Positions 1 through 8,300 of a stretch of 22,900 nucleotides of DNA are shown here, one piece after another. This DNA is from Patescibacteria group bacterium (GTDB taxonomy: Bacteria > Patescibacteriota > Gracilibacteria > UBA1369 > LOWO2-01-FULL-3), in the NCBI GenBank assembly GCA_018818755.1, contig JAHIRL010000091.1, positions 1-22,900 on the forward strand, in the 5' to 3' direction. The position numbers and the translations under genes are program-made. Within the stretch, counting starts at the first letter, position 1. Each line of letters begins with the position of its first letter. Below the pieces are notes generated by a model, which did no database searches, was not told the origin of the DNA, and saw only the letters and a program-made list of their open reading frames with translations.

Positions 1-2
1 CC

Positions 3-1334
3 CGCCACATGAAACAGTTGTCGGGTTATGTGTCTATTGGGCATACGAGATATGCAACGATTGGTGCAGGTAGTTCCAATGATGCCCAACCATTTTTGGG
101 GCAGGCACCTTTTGGGGTTGCTCTTGCGCATAACGGAAATGTTTTTAATTCTGCGGAATTAAAAAAGGAGCTTTTTGAAAAAGATCATCGTATGGTGAAC
201 TCCGATTGTGATGCGGAGGTTATTTTAAATCTGTTTACCAAGGCGCTTACAAAGCAGAATGCCGACAAATTGAAACCCATGCATATTTGGAAAGCGATTG
301 AGAGTGTTTACAAAAGGGCGAAGGGATCTTATAGCGTTGTGGCTTATATTGCCAAGCACGGAATGGTGGCATTTAGGGATCCTCATGGGATTAGGCCTTT
401 GGTTTTTGGGAAAAGGGAAAATGGTTTAACTACCGACTATATGTTTGCATCCGAGTCGGTTACGCTGGATATAGTGGGGTTTGAGACAATTTGTGATGTG
501 GGGCCGGGTGAAGCTATTTTTATTGATGAGGAAACAAGAACAGTGCACCGAAAGAACATCATGCCGAAGACTCATATTCCTTGTATATTTGAATATATTT
601 ATTTTGCCAGGCCGGATAGCGTGCTGAATGGCGTTTCCGTTTATCATGCGCAGATTGAGATGGGTGCCAGGATTTGTAAGCAGATTGAGAAAGCCGGGCT
701 GGATATTGATGTGGTGATGCCTGTGCCGGATTCTGCTAGGTCGGCGGCTTTGGCTATTTCGGAGAAATTGGGAATAAAATATAGGGAGGGGCTGGTAAAA
801 AATCGCTATATCGGAAGAACATTCATTATGCCTGGGCAAAAAATCCGTAAAAAATCTATTCGCTATAAGATGAATCCGATGCAACATGAGATTAAGGGGA
901 AAAAGATTCTTTTGATTGATGATAGTATTGTCCGGGGAAATACTTCGAGACAGATTGTGCAAATGGTCAGAGGGGCGGGTGCGAAAAAGGTTTATTTTGC
1001 ATCTTTCTCACCTCCGGTTGTTTCTCCTTGTCTGTACGGGATAGATATTCCAACTCGAGCGGAACTTATTGCGGCAAACCATGATCTTGATGGAATTAAA
1101 AAATTCATGGGAGCGGACGCACTTTTTTATGCGAATCTGGATGATACTTTTGAGTCTTGTGTGAAGCAAAATCCGAAACTTAAGGATATGTGTATGGCTT
1201 GTTTTGACGGTAAATATAAAACGGGTGATATTGATGAAAAGGTTCTTAAGAAAAATGCCGAGGATAGAATGAGTGAAAAGGTTTGCGGCAAAATTGAGGA
1301 TGAGCAAGAATATGGGCAACCTAACCTTGTATAG
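3..1334 (+). CDS. purF: Amidophosphoribosyltransferase, 5' partial
   Basis: First committed step of purine synthesis: PRPP plus glutamine gives 5-phosphoribosylamine. The frame is open to the left edge, so roughly the first 60 residues, including the catalytic N-terminal Cys of the glutaminase domain, lie outside. Numbered from the ATG at 9, the glutaminase part shows GHTRYAT (11-17) and AHNGN (40-44). The phosphoribosyltransferase part shows the PRPP loop ILLIDDSIVRGNTS (300-313). Four cysteines sit where Bacillus-type PurF binds a 4Fe-4S cluster: C192 (PCIFEYIYFARPDS), C341 (SPCLYGID) and C395/C398 (CMAC). This implies the oxygen-sensitive, cluster-containing type. The stop lies 2 nt before purD, so the two are surely one transcript. 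The ATG at 9 is internal, not a start. Confidence 0.96.
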   Translation, partial: RHMKQLSGYVSIGHTRYATIGAGSSNDAQPFLGQAPFGVALAHNGNVFNSAELKKELFEKDHRMVNSDCDAEVILNLFTKALTKQNADKLKPMHIWKAIESVYKRAKGSYSVVAYIAKHGMVAFRDPHGIRPLVFGKRENGLTTDYMFASESVTLDIVGFETICDVGPGEAIFIDEETRTVHRKNIMPKTHIPCIFEYIYFARPDSVLNGVSVYHAQIEMGARICKQIEKAGLDIDVVMPVPDSARSAALAISEKLGIKYREGLVKNRYIGRTFIMPGQKIRKKSIRYKMNPMQHEIKGKKILLIDDSIVRGNTSRQIVQMVRGAGAKKVYFASFSPPVVSPCLYGIDIPTRAELIAANHDLDGIKKFMGADALFYANLDDTFESCVKQNPKLKDMCMACFDGKYKTGDIDEKVLKKNAEDRMSEKVCGKIEDEQEYGQPNLV

Positions 1335-1336
1335 TT

Positions 1337-2647
1337 ATGAAAAAAGTACTTTTGATCGGAAACGGGGCGCGCGAACACGCGATGGCTAAAGCTTTGAAAC
1401 GGGATGATATTGAACTTTATTGCGTGGGGCCTGCAAATAATCCGGGGATCGCCGAGTTGTGCGAGGAATATTTGTTCGCGAAGGTGACGGACAAAGATGC
1501 GATTGCCAGTTTTGCAGAGAGTGTGAGGCCGGACTTTGCTGTGCTTGGGCCGGAATCTGCAGTGGAGGCCGGAGTTGCGGATATGTTGCTTGAGTTGGAG
1601 ATTCATAGTGCCTCTCCCCTTGCGATAGTGGGACGATTGGAGTCTTCCAAAGCTTTTGCGAGGGATTTGCTTGAAAAATATCAGATCCCGGGTAATCCGA
1701 CATTTAAGGTTTTTCATGATGATGGCGGCTTGGAGGAGTTTTTTGATGAACTTGGGGATGATTTTGTTGTTAAGGCCGATGGGCTTAAGGGAGGGAAAGG
1801 TGTGAAGGTTTCAGGAGATCATTTGAATGGGAGGCTTGAGGGATTGGCTTATGCTAGGGAGTGCCTTGAGGAAAGTGGGAGGGTTGTGGTTGAGGAAAAA
1901 TTGATTGGTCAAGAGTTTAGTCTGATGAGTTTTTGTGATGGGACTCATACGGTTGATATGCCGGTTATTCAGGATCACAAAAGAGCCTATGAGGGAGATA
2001 CCGGGCCAAATACAGGAGGAATGGGGACTTATTCATGCGAGAATCATATGATGCCCTTTTTGACTGCTGTTGATGTGAAAGAGGCAAGTGAGATGAACAA
2101 GCATGTTGCAAAAGCCTTGTTTGAGGAGACTGGTGTTTACTTTAAGGGGGTGATGTATGGCGGTTTTATCGCGACAAAAAACGGTGTGAGATTGATTGAA
2201 TATAATGCCAGATTTGGAGATCCGGAGGCGATGAATGCTTTGGTTTTGCTGAAAACCAGTTTTGTGGATATTTGTGAGGCGATTATCAATAAGACTCTGG
2301 ATCAGCTGGATGTTGAGTTCGAAAAAAAGGCGACTGTTTGCAAATATGTGGTTCCAGAGGGATATCCGGATGAAGCTGTGAAGGATCAAAAAATTGAGAT
2401 AGGCGAATTGCCTGAGGGGGTGGAAGTTTTTTATGCTTCTGTGGACGAACGGGATGGCGACCTTTATTTGTGCGGATCAAGAGCCGTGGCTTTTGTGGGC
2501 AAGGGAAATAGTGTTGGAGAGGCCGAGGCTGTCGCTCAAAAGGCGGTTGAAGCTGTGAGCGGGCCGGTGTTTTACAGAAAAGATATTGGGACGCAGGAGT
2601 TGATTTCCAAAAGGGTTGAGATGATGAAGGAGTTGAGGGGAATTTAG
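1337..2647 (+). CDS. purD: Phosphoribosylamine-glycine ligase
   Basis: 436 residues, the normal length for PurD, which joins glycine to phosphoribosylamine using ATP, the step after PurF. The N-terminus has GNGAREHAMA (8-17) and GPANNPG (31-37). The ATP-grasp core shows SKAFARDLL (104-112), VVKADGLKGGKGV (144-156), then QDHKRAYEGDTGPNTGGMG, and the metal-binding YNARFGDPE. The C-terminal domain is complete. The ATG at 1337 is directly at the conserved N-terminus and has no Shine-Dalgarno, so expression probably depends on coupling to purF 2 nt upstream. The stop is only 1 nt from the stop of the convergent tyrA-pheA gene, leaving no room for a terminator between them. Confidence 0.97.
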   Translation: MKKVLLIGNGAREHAMAKALKRDDIELYCVGPANNPGIAELCEEYLFAKVTDKDAIASFAESVRPDFAVLGPESAVEAGVADMLLELEIHSASPLAIVGRLESSKAFARDLLEKYQIPGNPTFKVFHDDGGLEEFFDELGDDFVVKADGLKGGKGVKVSGDHLNGRLEGLAYARECLEESGRVVVEEKLIGQEFSLMSFCDGTHTVDMPVIQDHKRAYEGDTGPNTGGMGTYSCENHMMPFLTAVDVKEASEMNKHVAKALFEETGVYFKGVMYGGFIATKNGVRLIEYNARFGDPEAMNALVLLKTSFVDICEAIINKTLDQLDVEFEKKATVCKYVVPEGYPDEAVKDQKIEIGELPEGVEVFYASVDERDGDLYLCGSRAVAFVGKGNSVGEAEAVAQKAVEAVSGPVFYRKDIGTQELISKRVEMMKELRGI

Positions 2648-2648
2648 G

Positions 2649-4319
2649 TTAGTAGCTCCCGAGTATTTTTAGTTTTGCGACCTGCTTTTTTACTTTGTTG
2701 AGGATTGTGAGGGGGCCTTGAAAGTCGAGGAAGAATATGTAATCACCACGGCTAGCTGTTGTTGGGCGTGATTCGATGCGACTTAGGTTTATTTTTGCAT
2801 CACCAAAGAGTTTAAAAATCTTTAGAAGTGAGCCCGGTGAGTCTTTGCCGAAGTGAAAGGCTATGGATGTTTTGGAGGCTTTTTGGTTGGTGGTAGATTT
2901 GAAAGGGCCTTTTCTTATAATGATGAACGAGGTTTTGTTGTTTTTGCTGTCTTCGATATCTTTGGCATGGATTTTGAGATTGTGGAGGTCTGCGGCTTCT
3001 TTCGAGGCTATTACAGCTATCTCCTTTTTGTTTGAGCAGATCAATTTTTCAATTGCTGCGGCTGTTGAGGGGAATGCCTGAATTTCTGCCTTGGGGAAGT
3101 GTTTTTTAAGGTATTTCTTGCATTGGGCAAGGGCTTGGGGATGGGAAATTATTGTCTTTATGTCGCTTTTTTTTGCGTGAGCTAAAATTATGAGATTGTG
3201 ATGAATTTCCAGGGAAATTTCCCGAGCGATGTGGACATTTTTTGAAAAAAGATTGTCAAAACTTTCGCGAATTGTGCCGTGGATAGAATTTTCCAGCGGG
3301 ACAATCCCCTCTTTTACCTTCCCCTGCACAATCAATTCAAAAACTTCGGGAATGTCTTTGCAGTAATACTTTGGGGAAGTACTATCGTAAGTGTTGGCGG
3401 CGATATCGGAATATGTGTTTGCCGGACCAAGAAGGGCCAAAGAGTTTTTTTGGGGTTTAGGGCTGGGTTTTGACCTTTTTTTGCGGTTTCTTTTTTCGAT
3501 TATAAAATCAATCAGTTCGCTGCTTTCCTTGTGCGCTTCATTTGTATATTTGCCGTAGAACTTGGCTGTGCTGTTGAAATATTTGATAAAGGCTTTGAGG
3601 TCTTTCTTTTTTACTATTTGCAGGAGTTCCGTACTGGCTTTTTGCAGATTTTTGAGTGCTTTGAGATTGTTCTTGTTTTGAATTTGGATATTTCCGTAAA
3701 GGTTGGAAGACTGATTTAGAAGGCGGGCGGCGAGCATTACTTTGAGCTCAGAGGCTTTTGAACTGAATTTCAGAAGTTCTTTTGTAGGTAGCTTGGATCT
3801 TCTTAGGGCGTTTGCGAAAGCTATTTCGGCAAAGTGGATCTGCCCTTGAGCCTGAGCCATCAGTTTATCGTGGCGAGATGCTGTCATTTCTTCTATTTTC
3901 GCACCTTTAGTAGTGAAAAAGTTCTTGAGCCATTTGTAGTAATGTCCGGAGCGATTGGTGGGGCAAAAAATGATTGTCTGTCCGGGAATGGGGTTGGATT
4001 CGCCGAACATCGGGTGCATGCCAAAAACCTCGCATTTGGCTTTGAGCATGGCTTTTATGGGCATTTCTTTTATAGAGCTAAAGTCTGTGAGAGCGGAGCT
4101 TTTGGGAAGGTGGGGGGCTATTTCTTTGATGATTTTTTCGGTTTTATCAATGGGGACGGAAACTATTACAATATCGGCTTGGACTGCCAGTTCTTTGTTG
4201 CTTAGTTTTGTTTTGAGGTCGGAAATAAGTACCTTAATCCCCTGTTCTTGAAAAAATGAGGCAAATAATTGCCCCATTTTCCCATTTCCGCCGATTATTC
4301 CGATGAGTGGTTGTTTCAC
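2649..4319 (-). CDS. TyrA-PheA fusion (prephenate dehydrogenase + prephenate dehydratase with ACT domain)
   Basis: One 556-residue protein carries both prephenate-consuming branches of aromatic synthesis. Residues 1-275 are TyrA-like: NAD-binding IGIIGGNGKMG (6-16), HPMFGES (102-108), and a helical part with H150 and H162 in RHD...QIHFAE. A basic linker (about 277-290) leads to a prephenate dehydratase domain (293-470: LLGPANTYSDIAA, IVPLENSIHGTIRESFD) and an ACT domain (482-556) keeping the phenylalanine-binding ESRP motif (516-519). The usual dehydratase TRF motif reads TSF here (463-465). No chorismate mutase domain is obvious. The start is GTG at 4319, sharing GTGA with the TGA of the upstream ytxH-like gene (4-nt overlap), which implies translational coupling. 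Fusion of these domains is known in archaea (with a mutase between them); the exact combination here is my reading. Confidence 0.92.
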   Translation of the reverse strand: MKQPLIGIIGGNGKMGQLFASFFQEQGIKVLISDLKTKLSNKELAVQADIVIVSVPIDKTEKIIKEIAPHLPKSSALTDFSSIKEMPIKAMLKAKCEVFGMHPMFGESNPIPGQTIIFCPTNRSGHYYKWLKNFFTTKGAKIEEMTASRHDKLMAQAQGQIHFAEIAFANALRRSKLPTKELLKFSSKASELKVMLAARLLNQSSNLYGNIQIQNKNNLKALKNLQKASTELLQIVKKKDLKAFIKYFNSTAKFYGKYTNEAHKESSELIDFIIEKRNRKKRSKPSPKPQKNSLALLGPANTYSDIAANTYDSTSPKYYCKDIPEVFELIVQGKVKEGIVPLENSIHGTIRESFDNLFSKNVHIAREISLEIHHNLIILAHAKKSDIKTIISHPQALAQCKKYLKKHFPKAEIQAFPSTAAAIEKLICSNKKEIAVIASKEAADLHNLKIHAKDIEDSKNNKTSFIIIRKGPFKSTTNQKASKTSIAFHFGKDSPGSLLKIFKLFGDAKINLSRIESRPTTASRGDYIFFLDFQGPLTILNKVKKQVAKLKILGSY

Positions 4320-4759
4320 TTCTTTTTAGTTGTGGCTTTTTTAACTACTTTCTTAACAGTTTTTTTAGCTTTCGTCGTAGCTTTTTTAACTTCTCTTTTT
4401 ACGACTTTTTTCGCTTTACTTGTAGCCTTTTTTACATCTTTTTTTAGCTTTCCTTTTTTTTGTTTCATCATTTTGTCTGCGGCTTCGAGAGCCTTTGCAG
4501 TGTGTTTTTTGAGTTCTGCTTCAGCTTTTTTGAAATGCTCAGAATCGGAGATTTCATCATAAATGTTTTTGCTTAGTTCCCCTACTTCTTTTCCGAGGTT
4601 TTTTAGAGCTTCACCAACGGTTTTTAGCCCACTACCGCCGCCATCCACTTCGCTTTTGATTCCTTTGCGAAGTTCTTCGCCTTTTTTGGGCGCAAACAAC
4701 ACTCCAAGAGCAGTCCCGGCCAAAATACCGGCTATCAGTCCTTTAAGTCCTTTTAGCAT
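4316..4759 (-). CDS. YtxH-like membrane protein with histone H1-like lysine-rich tail
   Basis: 147 residues. The N-terminus (LIAGILAGTALGVLFAPKKGEELR, about 8-31) is the glycine-rich membrane segment followed by APKKGEELR that typifies YtxH/GvpP-type proteins. The middle is amphipathic, helix-forming and charged. The last 50 residues are low-complexity Lys/Ala/Thr/Val repeats (motifs such as VKKATTKAKK), similar in composition to histone H1-like bacterial tails. The predicted topology is one N-terminal membrane segment with a strongly basic cytoplasmic tail that could bind nucleic acid or acidic polymers. It is the first gene of a two-gene unit with tyrA-pheA. The role of YtxH proteins is poorly defined (stress-linked in Bacillus), so no function is assigned. 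Confidence 0.85.
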   Translation of the reverse strand: MLKGLKGLIAGILAGTALGVLFAPKKGEELRKGIKSEVDGGGSGLKTVGEALKNLGKEVGELSKNIYDEISDSEHFKKAEAELKKHTAKALEAADKMMKQKKGKLKKDVKKATSKAKKVVKREVKKATTKAKKTVKKVVKKATTKKK

Positions 4760-4796
4760 ATAAAATGAGGTTATAAATCACTTTTTATACTAATAG

Positions 4797-4824
4797 AAAA
4801 AGGCCGGAGTAGTCCAGCCTTTTT
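4797..4824 (-). terminator. Rho-independent terminator of the SLH protein gene
   Basis: A 12-position stem (11 pairs, one C-A mismatch) with a GTAG loop, flanked by A5 and T5, so on - it ends in a U-run. It lies 27 nt past the stop of the SLH gene. The symmetric A/T flanks would let it work in both directions. It also insulates the downstream ytxH-like gene, whose own promoter must lie in about 4763-4796. Confidence 0.88.
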
Positions 4825-4850
4825 CATCCCTTCAATATTCCTTTGAAACT

Positions 4851-6845
4851 TTAAGTTAAGTCGGAATTGTAGTAACGATACAGCATGTCTGCCATTTCAG
4901 CTCTGGTCAGAGCTTCGTTTGGTGAGAAGTAGTAGGCGTTCGGGCTTAGGTTGTGCTCTTTGGCCATCCACAAGTATTTGATGTACCATGCTCCTTTTTC
5001 CGCATCTTCGTAGGGAAGGCCGGAAGTAAGTGACGGAATGATCACATCATCTTTAATTCTTCCTGTTTCAAGTAATATTTTCAGTCCTTCCGCTTTTGTA
5101 ATTTGATTTGCGGGTCTAAATTTCCCATCCTGATATCCTTCCGCAATTCCCAAATTAATGGCAGTTCTAAGATATCCAGCATACCAACCGTATTTTTCAA
5201 CATCCGAGAAACCATAGTTTGATCCATCCGCACTCAAGATATTAACATCAAGTGTGAGCAGGATAACTTTTAGGGCTTCTGTACGAGTTATTGCCTGATT
5301 CGGTCTAAAGCTTCCGTCCTGGTATCCTTCAAAGATTTCCATGTTTTTTGCCCAAGTGATGGAATCGCATAATGAGTGAGTATCGCTAACATCGGTAAAT
5401 CCGGCGCAAACATTTTCCCCGTCTGCAAGGCTGCTGTCTGTAAGTGAGAAGTTTCCTTCTTCTTCATCCTTACCTTGGGCATTTGTGGCTGTAATTTTGT
5501 ATTGGTAAATTCCTTCATCGATGTAGTCTCCAAACTGGTCTTTTCCATCCCATTTTACAGTTGTAAGTCCGGCAGGATATTCATGATCTTCCACTAGTGT
5601 TTCAATAAGGTAGTTGTTGTCCATGATTTCCACAGTAACTTCGGTTTTTTTGTCCAGTCTAAAGCTGATCGCAAGGTTATCGTCATTCTCAAGGCTGAAT
5701 GGGATGTCCTCGATTTCGATTTTGTCTTTTAAAACATTTGGACGAGACCCGCTAACTTCATCATCTTCTATTGTAACTTCAAGAAACTTTTGGTCTTCGC
5801 CTTTTGTGTTTTCGGCATCAATGCGAAGTTCGTAGTCACCTTCGTTGTCAGTTAGCTCACTACCATCCCACTCGATCTTGTATAAACCTGCTTCCTGATT
5901 ATTTTTGTCGTAGATTGTTTCGTATTCCTGCCCGTTCATGTCCTCTATTGTGATACTAAGATCGGCACGAGCGGTAAGGTTGAAAACTATATAAGTGGAC
6001 TCACGCCCGGGATCAAAGTTTTCTTTTGTAAGATAGGCGTCTTTGATACGAGGATCATCGGTTCTGTCTCTAACACCGGCTGTTTCGATCTCTATACTGC
6101 CTTTTTTGCTATCTCTATCACCATCGATTTCGGCTGAAAGTTCGTATTTGTAGGTGTCGTTGGTAAGGTATTCGTTACGATAATCGCGGCCATCCCAAGA
6201 GATTGTGCTTGTTCCTGCTTCGTATAGGACTTCGTCTTTTAGGGTTTTTAGTGTGGCTCCTTCTTGATTGGTAATTTTTAGGGTGATGTAGGCTCTTTTG
6301 TTGATAGTAAAATCCAATTCCATTTCTTCGTTATTTTTTGGGTCGAAGGCGTAGGCGGCAAGGTCTACATCGACTATTTCAAGGTCATCGTTATTGTTTA
6401 TGCTTGTGCTTCCGTCAACAACATAGATCCATTCTGAGGTATAGGCTTTTTCGGGATTGTATAAACCCTCGGCGCTTAGACCAAAGTAGTAGGTTCCAGG
6501 ATCGGCAAGATCGCCGCCGGTTTGGGTTCCATCCCAGGCGATTGTATTTGTGCCGATGGATTGTAGCTGTTCATTGAGTAGTTGAGCCACTTTTGTGTAG
6601 CTGTCTGTGGCGATTTTCTTGTAAATGTTTAGGGTAATGTAGGCTTCTGAGTCGATGTCGTAGCTGATATTCAATGATTCACCGGCTTTAAAATCAACCG
6701 GATTGGGGCTTGCCGTAGCGTTTTGGATTTCGACCGCAGGTGTCTGGGTGATAGGGGCGGCAGATGCGCTTGGGGCAAGCAGTGCAAGTGTAAGCAGCAT
6801 AGTGCTCAATGTGGCAACTGTAATTTTTTTCAATAGTTTTAACAT
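4851..6845 (-). CDS. Secreted surface protein: four FlgD-like repeats and three SLH domains
   Basis: The ATG at 6845 gives 664 residues opening with a classic signal peptide: K-rich start, hydrophobic 8-23, cleavage near APSASA/A (29-30). The frame stays open 41 codons further upstream, but that part has no signal-like sequence and would bury the signal peptide and span the promoter, so it is excluded. Four Ig-like FlgD-type repeats follow at about 40-125, 155-240, 265-345 and 375-455. Each carries a WDG turn (W at 104, 217, 326, 432) and a G-x-Y-x-Y/L strand near its end. Three S-layer homology domains close the protein (481-532, 545-595, 609-660) with TRTE, TKAE and TRAE motifs. SLH domains bind pyruvylated cell-wall polymers, so the product should be anchored on the cell surface as an S-layer or appendage component. 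It is monocistronic, with its own promoter and terminator. Confidence 0.94.
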   Translation of the reverse strand: MLKLLKKITVATLSTMLLTLALLAPSASAAPITQTPAVEIQNATASPNPVDFKAGESLNISYDIDSEAYITLNIYKKIATDSYTKVAQLLNEQLQSIGTNTIAWDGTQTGGDLADPGTYYFGLSAEGLYNPEKAYTSEWIYVVDGSTSINNNDDLEIVDVDLAAYAFDPKNNEEMELDFTINKRAYITLKITNQEGATLKTLKDEVLYEAGTSTISWDGRDYRNEYLTNDTYKYELSAEIDGDRDSKKGSIEIETAGVRDRTDDPRIKDAYLTKENFDPGRESTYIVFNLTARADLSITIEDMNGQEYETIYDKNNQEAGLYKIEWDGSELTDNEGDYELRIDAENTKGEDQKFLEVTIEDDEVSGSRPNVLKDKIEIEDIPFSLENDDNLAISFRLDKKTEVTVEIMDNNYLIETLVEDHEYPAGLTTVKWDGKDQFGDYIDEGIYQYKITATNAQGKDEEEGNFSLTDSSLADGENVCAGFTDVSDTHSLCDSITWAKNMEIFEGYQDGSFRPNQAITRTEALKVILLTLDVNILSADGSNYGFSDVEKYGWYAGYLRTAINLGIAEGYQDGKFRPANQITKAEGLKILLETGRIKDDVIIPSLTSGLPYEDAEKGAWYIKYLWMAKEHNLSPNAYYFSPNEALTRAEMADMLYRYYNSDLT

Positions 6846-6879
6846 ATTGTTTGGTTTAGGAATATTTATTAAGCATGTG

Positions 6880-6908
6880 ATTATGTCAGAAGTCAGGTGG
6901 TTTGTCAA
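6880..6908 (-). promoter_or_regulatory. Sigma70-type promoter of the SLH protein gene
   Basis: Read on -, a perfect TTGACA (6903-6908), 17-nt spacer and CATAAT (6880-6885). This predicts a transcript start near 6873 and a leader of about 28 nt to the ATG at 6845. The near-consensus match suggests strong expression, as expected for an abundant surface protein. It supports the 6845 start, because the longer reading frame would begin upstream of it. Confidence 0.85.
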
Positions 6909-7069
6909 GGGCGTTTTGGGGTATTTTTTTGTTGCTTTGAGTTTAGCAATTGTTTTTGGGGCGGGCAAGGGATGGAGGGCTTGCTTCTTGACAAAAATTG
7001 ATTTGCCAATATAGGTTAGGTTTACGGAATTTAATTGTGGCGCTAGGGGGTTTTTGGGCTTGTGGGGTA

Positions 7070-7657
7070 TCAGAACCAGTTTTTGTAGCCGAATTCTTTG
7101 AGCATTTTTCGCAAAAGGAAGATTGGCAGGCCGACCACATTGAAGTAGTCCCCTTCTATGCGCTTAACAAATAGTGCGCCTTTGCCCTGTATGGCGTAGC
7201 CGGCGGCTTTGTCTTCGCCCTCGCCGGAGTCGATGTAGCCGTAGATATCCTCTTCGCTGAGGCGATCCATAGTTATGAAGGTTTCTTCTATGCCGGTGAC
7301 CATTTTGCCGCCGTTGGTGTTGATGATGGCGATTGATGAAAGGACGCTGTGGGTGGTGTTGCTGAGGAGACGGAGGATTTCGGCGGCATCTTCACGGTCT
7401 TTCGGTTTTTCGAGGATGTGGTTTTTGAAGGCTCCTACTGTGTCTACACCGATAATTAGAGCATTTTTGTAGTGACGGGCTATTTTTTGGGCTTTGCCGA
7501 TGGCGTTGTGGAGAACAAGTTCTTTTGCGGGGAGAGAGGTTTCGGATTCATTAAAATCGCTGGGGTGAGTGGTGAAATCGAGATTAAGCTCGTTGAGTAG
7601 CTCGATTCTGCGGGGGCTTGCCGAGGCCAAAACGATCTGTTTGCTAAATTTTTGCAT
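7070..7657 (-). CDS. maf: Maf-like nucleoside triphosphate pyrophosphatase
   Basis: 195 residues, usual Maf length. The N-terminus IVLASASPRRIELL (8-21) is the family signature. GVDTVGAF holds the catalytic Asp (D72) of the DTVV region. E and D residues follow in TGIEETFITM, and the C-terminus shows AAGYAIQGKGALFVKRIEGDYFNVVGLP, again family-typical. Maf proteins hydrolyse dTTP/UTP or modified NTPs to monophosphates, a house-cleaning role, and some affect septation. The gene is divergent from rpsT, and the 67 nt between them must hold both promoters. The 224 nt between it and the SLH gene hold only the SLH promoter. Confidence 0.94.
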   Translation of the reverse strand: MQKFSKQIVLASASPRRIELLNELNLDFTTHPSDFNESETSLPAKELVLHNAIGKAQKIARHYKNALIIGVDTVGAFKNHILEKPKDREDAAEILRLLSNTTHSVLSSIAIINTNGGKMVTGIEETFITMDRLSEEDIYGYIDSGEGEDKAAGYAIQGKGALFVKRIEGDYFNVVGLPIFLLRKMLKEFGYKNWF

Positions 7658-7663
7658 AATTGT

Positions 7664-7692
7664 TTGACTATGGGGCTTAAATAACTTAGAAT
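7664..7692 (+). promoter_or_regulatory. Promoter of rpsT
   Basis: TTGACT (7664-7669), 17-nt spacer, TAGAAT (7687-7692). It predicts a start near 7699 and a leader of about 26 nt before the rpsT ATG. Confidence 0.75.
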
Positions 7693-7724
7693 CTCAGCGC
7701 TATTATTATCTTAATTTAGAAAAA

Positions 7725-8075
7725 ATGCCAATAATCAAGTCTGCAAAAAAGCGAATGAGACAAAATATCAAGCGCAGAGCACGAAATTTTCCTCTTCGAA
7801 GTGAAATGAAATCAGCTATCAAAAGAATGGAGAAAATGGTTAAGGAAGGAGCGTTGGAGGATGCTGTGAAGTTTCTTGCCGAAGCCTATTCTATTGTTGA
7901 TATGGCCTGCAAGAAAAATATTATCGTGAAGAATAATGCCGCTCGCAAGAAGTCTCGTTTGGCGAAGATTTTGAATGATCTGCAGGAGAAGAAGGCTGCT
8001 GGTGCTAGTGCGCCTGTGGCCGAGAAGAAAGCTGAGAAGAAGGAAGCGAAGAAAGAGGAGAAGACTGAGGAGTAG
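7725..8075 (+). CDS. rpsT: 30S ribosomal protein bS20
   Basis: 116 residues. The N-terminus MPIIKSAKKRMRQNIKRRARN and the helical NNAARKKSRLAKILNDL are characteristic of bS20, a primary 16S rRNA-binding protein. Typical bS20 is about 85-90 residues. Here the core ends near residue 88 and is followed by about 28 residues of Ala/Lys/Glu (APVAEKKAEKKEAKKEEKTEE), an extension that adds to the length seen in model species. The start is ATG at 7725 with no clear Shine-Dalgarno (GAAAAA upstream). Monocistronic between its own promoter and terminator. Confidence 0.96.
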   Translation: MPIIKSAKKRMRQNIKRRARNFPLRSEMKSAIKRMEKMVKEGALEDAVKFLAEAYSIVDMACKKNIIVKNNAARKKSRLAKILNDLQEKKAAGASAPVAEKKAEKKEAKKEEKTEE

Positions 8076-8095
8076 AAATTTGTTTAAAATTTGAG

Positions 8096-8125
8096 ACCGC
8101 CTGAAGAAATTTGGGCGGTTTTTTT
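8096..8125 (+). terminator. Rho-independent terminator of rpsT
   Basis: Stem ACCGCC (8096-8101) with GGCGGT (8114-8119), 12-nt loop, followed by a run of T to 8125. It starts 20 nt after the rpsT stop. Confidence 0.9.
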
Positions 8126-8179
8126 GTGGGTGGGGTGGTTGGAGATGACCACTGTGCCGTGGTTTGGGGGCAGTTGTTG

Positions 8180-8195
8180 CCCGTGTCGACACGGG
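8180..8195. repeat. Perfect palindrome, copy 1 of 2
   Basis: CCCGTGTCGACACGGG is a 16-bp perfect palindrome. Its inner 14 bp (8181-8194) recur at 14887-14900. Both copies are intergenic, both follow a GTTTGGGG-like stretch and both precede GAGATTTTTG within 1-8 nt, so the repeat extends beyond the palindrome. This copy lies between the rpsT terminator and the tRNA, in a 175-nt stretch where I see no gene. Possible roles: a binding site for a dimeric protein, a dispersed intergenic element, or a scar of insertion. Confidence 0.8.
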
Positions 8196-8300
8196 GGGGA
8201 TGAGAGATTTTTGTTTGTGAATCTAGGGGATTTGTATTAGACTTTGTGGCGATCTTGCGCTGGTTTTTTTAGATTTTGTGGGATCGATCTTTTAAAACAT

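Noticed and set aside
426..1717. Several long reading frames on - across purF and purD
   Set aside because: Antisense shadows of strongly conserved genes, with low-complexity His/Arg/Asn/Ile content and no motifs.
6846..6968. 41-codon N-terminal extension of the SLH protein
   Set aside because: It would place the signal peptide internally and span the consensus promoter; the ATG at 6845 is the plausible start.
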